NCBI RefSeq assembly: GCF_032854445.1
Contig: NC_088306.1
Span: 13,327,386 to 13,391,385 of the forward strand
Origin: Liolophura sinensis
Lineage: Eukaryota; Mollusca; Polyplacophora; Chitonida; Chitonidae
DNA length: 64,000 bases
Reading direction: 5' to 3'
Of the stretch, positions 51,701-63,700 are shown one piece after another (position 1 is the stretch's first letter; every line of letters starts with the position of its first letter). The notes under the pieces were generated by a model that worked only from the letters and a program-made list of their open reading frames with translations, searched no databases and was not told where the DNA came from. The position numbers and the translations under genes were made by a program.

Positions 51701-54700
51701 ACCAAATTCCTGTCTTAGTGTATTGTGTATTAGAATCAAAGTTAAACAAATTTTTAGGGGTGGTATCTCAAAAAGTACAGCATGTATTGACCTGAAGTTT
51801 TACATGCACATTAAATACAGTGACACAAGGGGGATCTTTCATCGCTGATGCTCTGTGTGAAGATAAATTACCATTAATTACCAAAATGTTAGGGGTGGTA
51901 TTTGAAAAGGTACGGCATGTATTGACCTGAAGTTTTACATGCATATAAAACACAAATTACCAAATTCATGATTTCGGTACTTCATGTATTGAACTGAAGT
52001 TTTGCATTCATATGTCTCCTACAGCTGCAGACGAACTCTTGGTAGCCTTGCTACCAAGTATAATTTTAGTATTTTTAAAATGAAGCCTTTTTTTAGCTCC
52101 CTAGGCTAAGATATAGTGTGTAAATGTACATACTCAGATGGAAGGTTAAACTTTTTTTACCTCCTGTATAATGGGCACCCGTACATGAATTGAAGGTTAG
52201 ACAGTTTTTAGCTCCAACATTCAGTGATAGAGAGCTGTATTGTTTTTTTGTTGTTTTTTTTTTACATTTTTTGAATTTTTGAACTGCCGTACCTTTTTTT
52301 AAAACTTTTTTATTGCTTCAATGTTGGATAGACATTCATTGTAAAGCTTTGCTAGTTAAATGAACTTCACTTTGTTTTCTGTAGTAACCTTCTCTGTAGT
52401 AGCCTCCATGCTGGGCTGCAATTTCTTTTCACAACAGGTTCTCTGTAACTATTTTTTCAAGATTTAAGGACTTTGCCTTTTTTCTTGTAATCAAGAAATC
52501 TTTCATGTAATACTACAATTTTTGCACACAGGCCTACCTACATGTAAGAGAAAAAGAGCTGTAGCAATAACCAGGTTCCTCTTGTGATTTTGCTCACATA
52601 ATTTTTCTTTTTTGTGGACTCACTGTGTTCTTCTAATTTCTGTAAGCCTTTCATGTAGGGCTACAGTTTCTTGTGCAAGCGCCTACTTTAATGCTTTACC
52701 AGAATAATGCAGTGTCAGATGTTTTTATTTAATGTTTAGACTTAATTTTCTCTGGTATACACATCTCTGGTATACATTTGTGGAAAGTATTCCACAATAA
52801 TACTAGTATTGGGAGCCTATGACAATGGCTGATGTATGTTCCTTCCTATACTGTGATGGGGGCCTCCGTGGTTCAGTTGGTTAGCGCGCTAGCACAGCGC
52901 AATGACCTAGGAGTCTTTCACCAATGCGGTCGCTGTGAGTTCAAGTCCAGCTCGTGCTGGCTTCCTCTCCGGCCGTGCGTGGGAAGGTCTCTCAGCAACC
53001 TGCGGATGGTCGTGGGTTTCCCCTGGGCTCTGCCTGGTTTCCACCAACTGTAATGCTGGCCTCCGTCGTATAAGTGAAATATTCTTGAGTGCAGCATAAC
53101 ACACCAATCAAATAAATAAATAAAGAAATAACCTATACTCGACAGAGTAGGCTGCAACACAGGCAGTGACTTGTCAGCTGAGCATTTGCCCAGCCAATCA
53201 TAGGATTTCAGTGACCGCACATAGTACACGGATAGCCAATAATGGGTAGCGACTTGCATATGAACGATCACTCCAGTGTGCTTGAACTTGTTTGAAGTGT
53301 TTTATTACCATCACTCAACATCACTCAACATTTACCCAGCCATTCATAGGCATGCAGTTGCCACCCGTGGTTCGGGGGGTTGCCAAAAGCCCACGTTTTT
53401 ACCACTGCATTGATTTACAACTCACAACTCTATAACATACAAAGTCACTGATCAACAATCTTTATGCATGGGAAAAAAACAGTCATATTTGTGACAGTGT
53501 AATAATTTTGGCCTTTCTTGTTGATTTAATGACACATTCTAATTAGAGAATAATATCCGTGAAGGACATTCTACTTTTTATTTTGCTTTTTATTTAGTAA
53601 GAGGACACTATTTGAACGTATCACCTCACTTGAATTTCTCAATCAGACAAGCTACCAGGGTTCTGTGAATGCCTTGTTTTGTGATGTTCCAGTCTAAAGT
53701 AAGCAAAATTGTTCTGACGGAGAAAATAGAAAGTGCAACAATGTTATCAGTTTTAACTTGACCAGTAAGGCGCAAATTATTTCTATAACCCAAGGGCTGT
53801 TTCCACTTATGTCCCCTGAACCCAGTTTTGTTGTTGAAATAAAGGCATTTCTGGGGTATGCTTGACAGAAAATCATGTTTTCCTTTACACTAGCATAATG
53901 CACCCCATGGCCTCATAAGAATTCCAGATTAGAAGTTGATTTATAGCCTTACCAAACAGGTGAAAAAAAAAATGACCGTGGCTGTTGAGGTCTGTGTCCA
54001 ACCATCTTACCGGCCCAGATAGCACAGTTGGTAGAGCATACGCTTAGGAAGCGGTAGATCCAGGATCAATCCTGGGTCGAGTCACACTTGAGACTTTAAA
54101 AGAGAAAGTTGTAAATTCCTCACTTGGCGTTCAGCATGAAGGGGATAGTGGAACGACTGGTTGACCCGAATCAGTATAATGGCCCAGGTGGGGCAGCTTA
54201 TTTGCCTTCAGTAAGGCGTCTAAGTGAAGCAGCACCAGATGAAAGAGAGGCGGAAATCCGTCGTGCAACAAGGAGGCACATTGCATGCACTCTAAGGATT
54301 CCTTTGTTGTCATATGACTGAAAAATTTTTAAGTATGACATTAAACCCCAAGCACTCACTTACTCACTTACTCTAACCATCTTCATAAAATGAACTCTTT
54401 GTTGTCTTTTCCCTCAAAAGAAGTCCAACATAAGATATAGTCACAACATGTATGATGTTTTTGTATCTAGACCGATTAACACGAAAAATACAATATTTTT
54501 GTGAATCTATATTTCAGCCTGCAGCACGACATGCCCTGATAACCATTACATGATACAAGCTTGTACGGTGGACCAAGATGTTGTGTGTAAACGTAAGTCA
54601 GTGTATATCAGCAAACACATGTTCAGTATAGGAGGGTAGCGTTCTGATTGAATTACAATGAGATTATTTGTAACCACATATTTGTTGTCTGGGAATTAAT

Positions 54701-57700
54701 GATACAGTTGAATATTTTCAAAGAACCAGGGTGGAAATTTTGCACTAAGTTGTATATGTGGTGGAAAACTTTATCTTATATATTTTTGAGAAAAATTTTT
54801 TGATGAAGTTGAATGTTTTGGTTCTGCTTTACCAGCTTGCACAGTATGTAATGGCTCCACTTATGAAGCTGCTTCCTGTTCGACTACACAAGATAGAGTG
54901 TGTATTGGTGAGTGCCACCTAGTACTTCAGCTAATTATCATCTGTAGGTCCGTATCAAACTTTTGTGTACGCAACACATTACATCTAAGGAGGAGGTTAG
55001 CATGGCGCAATGACCCAAGAGCCTCCTACCATTGTGGTCACTGTGAGTTCAAATCCAGCTTATGCTGGCTTCCTCTCTGGCCGTATGTGGGAAGACCTGA
55101 CAGCAACCTACGGATTGTCATGGGCTTCCCCCACGCTCTGTCTGGTTTTTTTCCCACCATAATTTTTCTTCAGCTGATCATTATGATGTCACAACAAAGA
55201 CAATAAACTGGACCGGCATCTACCCTTATTCAAATCCTCCCCAAGTATATAATGCTACTTTTAATCCCCCTGATGAGATTTGCAGTGATACTTACTATTT
55301 ATTGTTTTTCCTTTAATTGTCCAGTGGCCAAATTAGGCCAGTTATTACATGATATTGGCCTTGGTCATGTGTGCTTAGCGAAAGTCTCAAGAATGAATTT
55401 CTTTATGTGTACTTTTGTTAAGGATAATGACGTTGTTCGTCTCCTCTTTAGGAAGAAGTCAGTCAGTATCGGACAATATTTTGCTGAAGTTAGACCTCTC
55501 ATCTATTCATATTAGTCCGGATTCATATTTTCCTTGCTGTTAAATATTATATCTCCAAAACCATTGAGCCCTGTTCAACAAGACGTTTTTAAATATGCAG
55601 TCCCAAATGACATGAGGTGATATTCCATCCTCGATGCTAACCACCTGGAGTTATCAAAGCCATGAATTTTAGCCTGATTTAATGTTTAACAACTATAAAC
55701 ATTAATGGTGCATGTAGCATTTCATGAAGGTGAGATTAGTCTTTGCATATATGTACAGGTATGTGTCTTACAGGTGAACTCTTTACCAGTCTTTTTTCAA
55801 TATCTGTTGTCAATTTTTTTTTCTTCTGGCAGATGTAACTTATCCAGTGAAGGGTTTTAAAGAGAATATCACACTCACCCAAAACGCTGAGGGTAAGTTA
55901 TGTAATGTATGTTTGGCTGTCCACCTGACCTACTTGTGACTGACAGTGCACAACTCCTGTACTTGTACTCCACAAACAGTTTGGTCCCTGGAGAGGTGCT
56001 GTTCTGTACTCCTGATGATGATTTGCACAGTTATACCCTTAATGGGTTGGGTTTGTGTATTAAACTGTGGAATTGGGCAAGCCCATGTATTCACCAGTCA
56101 CCTCAGCTTCTTTAAAACTAAGAGCATCAGATATTTTGCACGACTTTTTATACAATTAAATATGTGTTTTACCTGTACTTTTATTACAGCTAATCAATGT
56201 AACAATTTTCACTGCGTAAATATAACAGATTGATAATTGTACATAATCAGTGTAAACATATTGTATACAATTTCTTCTTTTCTTGACCTTTGTATTTACT
56301 TCTAATGTACTTCTAATAAACTAGAGAAATGCTGTTGGGTCTTGCCACATGGGTATGATTTCCTATTCTACATTTGGTAATGTGTCACTCAATGACAATA
56401 CATTGTAATATCATTTACTGTTTAAATAAAAAATCTGTGTTTACACCCTTCTCAAGAAATGATAGTAAGCTAACAAGAATTCTCCTGGCAGACCTGTTCG
56501 TTTATTCATTGAATCTTGTTTTTTGTTTTCATTGTATTACAGGCACAGTTACCACCTCTGCCTCTTCCAATGTGTTTATAGAAAAGCTCAGCAGTGTAAA
56601 TGACTTACAAACAACTTTCTACGCTACCAATAATCAACAGTCTTATGATCTAAAGAACTGGAAGCGTGATTCTGGGCTGGAGATTACATTGAGCATAAGA
56701 GGACTCTATCTGATTCCTGAATATCGTGACGTGGACCATGTCAGCGATAACATATTCATCGAGAAGGGATTTCGTAGCACGCAGGCTGATAGAGCTGCTC
56801 TCAAGCAAATTACACAGTACTACTGCAGGTATTGCTCACCTGACTGGGATTTTGGTCGTATTAATTTTGTAGTTGATGGAAAAATGAAATTAAGAGTTTG
56901 GAGAGCTTAAACAGACAGACAGGAACTAAAAAAAATGTATGCTGAGACGCAGAAGATCTATACTGTAGAATCCATAAAAAAAATAGAATCCATTTTTTTG
57001 TTCTCAAAAATTGTAAATTGAAAAGTGATACAAGAGTACAAGTTACGTTTTGAACTTACTGTGTGAATTTGGGGCCTCCGTAGCTCAGTTGGTTAGTGCA
57101 CTAGCGCAGTGTAATGACTGAGGAGTCTCTCACCAAAGCCGTCGCTGTGAGTTCAAGTCCAGCTCATGCTGGCTTCCTCTCCGACCATAAGTGAGAAGGT
57201 CTGCAGCATCCTGCAGATGGTCAGGGGTTTCCCCCGGGCTCTGACCAGTGTCCACCGACCATAATGCTGACCGCCGTCGTATAAGTGAAATATTCTTGAG
57301 TACGGCGTAAAACACCAATCAAATAAATAAATAAGTACTGTGTGAATTTCAGTTTAACATTAAACCCCAATCCATTAAATGAAAAATGTACAGGTAGTTA
57401 CATTATGAAAGTGTAACTGAAAAGTGATATGCAATAATATGCAAATGCTTATACAAGGTGGATGTGAATATCACATTAATTGCTCCCTTGAATTTTTTCT
57501 CGTAGACACTTTATTAAATGTTGATGTTGGTTTTGCAGAAAAATGGAAAGCTTGACCCCTCATTGTAATCATGTACTTTTGATGAAGATGAGAGAATAAA
57601 GTGCCAGTAAACTAAGGATCATTTTAAAACTTGGAATTTTATGTGTAACAACAAATCTGCTTGACAGGAATCCAGTGCCAGACCGTTACAACTTGGGACT

Positions 57701-60700
57701 GACGATAATCCCTGACCGCACAACAGCTGCTTCTGTGGTTACCTGTGGGTCACCAAACACAACAATCTCATGTCCAGCTGGTTACCCGGACGGCAAACAG
57801 TACCTTCACCGCTCACTGAATGATCACTGTCCTAAAGCTAAGGTGGGAATATTTACTTTCTGAAGCATGGAAAGTACATGTATCTGAACTGTGAGTTGTA
57901 GATATGTAAGGTTTGTAAGATTTTCTGCACCTCATGCATGTAATCTCAAGAAAAAGAAATGGTGGTGGTTAGAATAAGGACTATAACATATGTTTACATG
58001 TACAAGAGGTTGTAAATGGAGAAAAAACGTTGAAAAACATGTCCTGTGCATGAAATACCAGCTAAATACAATTCATTTCTTTAACTCATTTATCACAGAA
58101 TTCAGCTTTGCCAGAGTTAAATCAGCTTCCCAACAGCATTGCCTGCACAGATGATGTCTCTCTGTTACATGAGGTCTTCCGAATCCCTAATCTCAAACCT
58201 GAGCCAAAGTCTTACCCCTCTGCGCAGTGTGCTGCTGCACAAAAGGCATGTGACCGCTGTGTCAAACAGACTTCCTGTGCCAATTCCAGTGAGTATTTGT
58301 GAGGTATCCATGTAGCTATGTGGAACAAGGGAGACTACTCTGCTTCATGCACATCAAGGGGAATAACTCAAGGAGTAGGTTTGTTTGCCTGGAATGTTGA
58401 AGTGAACATGAAGTCTGCCGCTGTGTATACATAGAACAAATGCTATAGCACACAGTTATCACAGGAAAATATGTAAAAAATTCTATAAAGTTTTGAAAGC
58501 CGAGAAGATGGAAGTTCAGCATTGAGGATATAGCACAGACGGACAATTCACTGTGAGTGAACATGTTGTAGAAGCCCTTAGGAACTTGGCCATTCACTAG
58601 CGCTGAAAACGTCACATGATAATTGTCTGTCACGTCAGAAAGCCTGTCAGCTCTGGATTGTCAGTGTAGTTTCTTATAGTGGATAGACAGATATCGATGC
58701 AATGAATTGGATTATTCGGTTAGATTGTAAGTGTTAAACTGATGCATTTTGATCCACAAATTTGTGAGCAGGGAACGGAGAACGGCTGCCTGTGTCACAA
58801 TGCGTACATGTTGGCCAGGATACTGCAGTCACTTGTCAGGGTAAGCTGGCAAGAAAACCGGCTTAGGGGAATCATTGATTGAAGAAAAATATTGTGACTT
58901 ATTATTGCATTAATTTTCCTCAACAAAGTCAGAGTTATTACGAAAATATCTTCCTAAAATCTGAATGAAACGGTTCATTGTCGCTTTGACTGAGCGCCAA
59001 ACTAATAGAAACATCTGTTACGTCAGAAAGCCTGTCAACACGGAGCAGAGCTGATACTCTTTGGCTTGGTATCAAGCACTGTTGATTGTATTTTGTCATT
59101 GCCACATTGTTTTAATACCGATGGTACCTGAGAGCGCCAAGGTTTTGAGAAGTCACTCTAGATAACGACTACATGGCAAAATGGCGTCACCAAAAGAGTG
59201 GCTAGGTAGTGACGATTGTTTACTATTTATTTTGTTGATTAGAGGTGTAGATTTTTAAGAATAATTTTAGAACATTACAGAATACTACTTTATTAATTAA
59301 TTCAACTTTATTAGCAGACATCATGTTCACTTTTATGTGCAGCCAAGAGTGGGAGCGATTTTACTATACAAAGTACAAGCATTAGGCTGGACTAAATGCA
59401 TAAATCAGTGTCACAAAGGCTCAGACTTGAAGGTTTCACAGAACGTTTCAGAACATTTAAAATCCTGCAAATACAGGAAGTAATGTTTTGTTGATGTTCA
59501 TGCTGTCTTCTCTGGAATGCACATTTTTGGGAAAACTGTTAATTCTTCGATTATTGTAAATAATAGGAATCTCACATGACATATCTGGAAATTTCCTATA
59601 CGTTAAAAATGAGAGTCATGACCAGGATCTGTGCCCGCATCAAGGAGAGGCAAAAATCTTGCCTTTGAGGTTGTTTTATGCTGTCTGTTGAATTTTACCA
59701 CATACTATGCAATAAAATTAGGAATTTAACACCAATCAAATGAATAAATAAATATTTCATAAAAACAAAAAGCTCCATGTAAGATTCATGGAAAATTTGA
59801 GACTAGTGTCATTGTTTAGTATACAGTACATATGGTTAAAGGCATGCCAGCATGGCGCAATGACCCAGGAGCCTCCCACCATTGTGGTTGCTGTGAGTTC
59901 AAGTCCAGCTGCTGCTGGCTTCCTCTCCAGCCGTATGTGGGAATGTCTGCTAGCAGTTTCTGAGCTCTGCCCGGTTTCCTCCCACCATAATGCTGGTTGC
60001 CATCATATGAGTGAAATATTCTTGAGTATAGCATAAAACACCAATCTAATGAATAAATAAACATATGATGAAGGCAGTCTGCTACAGACATACATTTACA
60101 TTATCAATATACTCCATAAATCTCACCATGCAATCAAAATATTTATCTACGTTTAAAAATACAAATATATATGAAACTACTTTTAGATTCAGTTTTCAGG
60201 GGTCTGTCTCCCCACACTTCATTTCTAAATGCATTGTCTCTGTTTAAAGTGATCTGTCAAGTCTGGGACACTAGAATTGACTGTGTAGTGTTTGTCTTGC
60301 AGAATGACTTATTTTGATTTCAGCTAATCCTAATGTGGACAACTGTTGTCATCTGGCATGTTACAACAGTCGGGATTGTCAGCTGGGATTCTCTCCCCTT
60401 TGTCCATCTCCACCTATAGAGTGTGCCACTGGTAGGATACAGTTCATTAATTATTCTGTTAATAATTGAAAAGAAACAACTGAAAACCACTGCTGTAAGA
60501 AAATAGAATGAACTTAATTTTGGGAAGAGCAGCCAAATTCAGTGGTTGAGGAAGTTTGCATGTTGTTCAAACCAGCGGTGGTAGCCTGTACTAATTCTGA
60601 ACGTACAGTCGTCTTCATTTCTGAACAAAAAGGTGACATGAAGACAGAACTGTTTCAGTTTTCTGATCATGTGATGTTTAGCATAACATGTTCAGGACAA

Positions 60701-63700
60701 ATTAGTGAATATCTTGGCGGTCAATGCAGAAGTGAAGCTGGAAACACGGCCGGTCCACCAGTCTCAGTTCTACCACAGTTACCTATTTGTGCTTTTTCAC
60801 TTTCAGGTAATGCTTATATTTACACCTTAGAACCCAATTTCCGCAGTTTGCCTAAGCGTTTCCAGTGTCACCTGACCTACATGCGTAAGCCTTACCTGTA
60901 TCAAGTGGGGTACACGGTCAGGCTGCCAGGACTGAACATTGACCTGCCTGACGGACTGGAGGAGGTGACATCAGATGACAGGAACTTTCGCTCCAGCGGA
61001 CAGGTGGACGTGGGCTTTATCACCCTCAAACATGACATCGGGATGCAGATCCATGATGAGGTTATTCTGACTGGAAAGTATGAAGAGAACAATGAGAAAG
61101 ACTTTGTGCTGTACCCACTGAAGGAAGAGTCTGAACTGAGGCGTAACCCATTCAGGGTAGACCAACCTCACGAGAGCTCTTATCTCACCTCCATTCAGTT
61201 TTCACGTCCGTTTGAGTTTAGTAGTGCAACCTGGTGGGGAACTGGCTGCTTAAAGAACATTAGCAAGCTGTACCCAGCGCAGCGACTGTACCGTGATGAG
61301 CCGATTAATGTGACAGGACAAGTGAGCTGGGCTGGTGAGCGGGTGAGGTATCAGACGCTACCTCAGAATCATATTCCATCGATCCGAATCACTATACCAG
61401 GTGAGGAAGAACAGCGGCTGTCAGCGCATGTAAAGCTTCCTCAACTTGATGCTTGTAGTTTCCTATAAAATTTAGCGTTATTCATCTTGTGATACAGTAA
61501 GCATTGTCTGTCTTGTGATACATTAAGCGTTATCTGTCTTGTGATACAGTAAGCGTTATCTGTCTTGTGATACAGTAAGCGTTATCTGTCTTGTGATACA
61601 GTAAGCGTTATCTGTCTTGTGATACAGTAAGCATTATCTGTCTTGTGATACAGTAAGCATTATCTGTCTTGTGATACAGTAAGCATTATCTGTCTTGTGA
61701 TACAGTAAGCGTTATCTGTCTTGTGATACAGTAAGGAGTTTCATATACACAGTGTACATGAATGCAGAAAAATCCAAGAAGACTCACTGAAGGATTGCTG
61801 TCGTATAAAGCAAGGCCATTTAAAGTTACCATACCAATTTATCAGTGTTTAAATTTAATACACTGATGTTATTATACAGCCGCCATCATGGTACGCGTCC
61901 GTCCAGTACGGCAGACAGTAAACAGATCATCTAGCATAAAATATTTTGTTTTGTATAAGATAAGATTTTGTGACTTTGTGAGCCAGACCCTAGAAGCCTT
62001 TTGGATTCTGATGGGCGTATCTCAAGGTTGTGTCTGGCTGTTGCAAACTAAGACAGAGATGATACACAGAGTAAATCATTAGAATTGGGCAGTACTGTAA
62101 CATGGAAGTACTGTGATCTGTAAGGTACATGCAGTATCATAAGGCTTCAAGGCATTTAACAAATGTTCATTGGAGGCGAACCTTGAAACAAACTGTAAGT
62201 AAGTAACATTACAGCTACATGTTAAAATGTTGATACAAATACAGTACAAAGCAGAAATCACAAATCTGCATTTCATCAGAAAGTTATGACCTCCTAAAAC
62301 TCTTACTGCAGCTCATGTAGACAGATCAGCAACTACAACAGTTGCCTAGCGTTGGCTGTTTAGTGTTGACTTTATGACAGTGTAGGACTTTCTCACAACA
62401 GTGACACTGCTGACTGGTTCGAGTAAGAAAGACATAGTTCATGAACATGGAAGTACTCAAGTAATAGGGAATTCAGCCTGACCGTTTCCTGCATTGCCCC
62501 CTCAGGTAACCGCTCAGTGCTGTCATCCTATCAGCGAGAGATGATGGACGCTGTGCTGGATGTGGGAAGCCTGACTGGCCGTCTGACTGGAGACTGGAAC
62601 AAGGCTATGTGGGTTATACAGGTCCAAGGTAAGCCTGTCACTATGGCTTTGATTGATTGATTTTTTTATTTATTTATTTATTTATTTATTTGATTGGTGT
62701 TTTACGCCGTACTCAAAGAATATTTCATTTATACGACGGCAGTATTATGGTGGGCATTGAACCAGGCAGAGCTGGGGGGAAACCCACAACCATCCGCAGG
62801 TTGGTGACAGACCTTCCCACGTACGGCCGAAGAGGAAACCAGCATGAGCTGGACTTGAACTCACAGCGACCGCATTGGTGAGAGACTGCTGGGTCATCAC
62901 GCTGCGCTAGCGGGCTAACCAACACTATGGCTTTGGTTGGAAGGTATATCTGTATCAGAAAGAAATAAGATAAAGGAAAGTATGTTAGTGAGGCATGGAG
63001 TCATTACATGCCTATGGCACCTAAAACTCATTGCATGACTCTGTAGTGGCATAAATGCACTTTGTAGAAAGCTCAAGAGTTACTTAAAAAGGACAGTGGT
63101 TTACTAAGATTTCAGCAAACTTTGAAACTGATTGCTGTCGTAAGGGAAACATTTTTGAGGACTACAGTTTAACAACAAGCAAACACATAAATTATCTTAA
63201 AAGTATTCAACAACAAACCCTGCACATGGCTGAACTTCAGGACTTTGGTAGTGAGGTTGATAATTGATACTGTAATATGTGATTGGTTAGTGTTACTGTT
63301 TTTTGTGGTTTATTTTCAGGCCGACTGAGGACTTGTCCTGGCATCCTGAGTATGGAAGTCTACGACAAGTGTGGAGGGACCATATTAGGACATTACGATA
63401 TTCTTGTGGACTGTCCTACAAACTTTAACATCGTCCTTGACATCGCTCAGCAAAATCTTACCTTCACCCCTGCTGTGTACAGTCTCATTCTGAAAGATGC
63501 AAACAGCACCTACAGGATGTACCTGTCGGCATTCCAAAAACCTTTCTACCTGCCCATTGAAGAAGAAGACAAAATAGGGAATGATGCTACCAACCTGGAA
63601 TCCCCATGGAAACCCCTGATGGCAATGGCTGCCATTGCTCTACTTGCCCTCATGTTTTGTGGGATTGTATATGCTTGTGTATCACACTCTAGGAAGGATA

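Noticed and set aside
51268-51705. A 145-codon minus-strand frame in intron 5
   Set aside because: It overlaps a SINE-A tail fragment and the beginning of repeat R1, and the translation has no motif.
56829-56910. Extension of exon 9 to the stop at 56908
   Set aside because: A gtattg donor after TACTGCAG joins exon 10 exactly in phase. The extension remains possible as a truncated isoform but is not needed.
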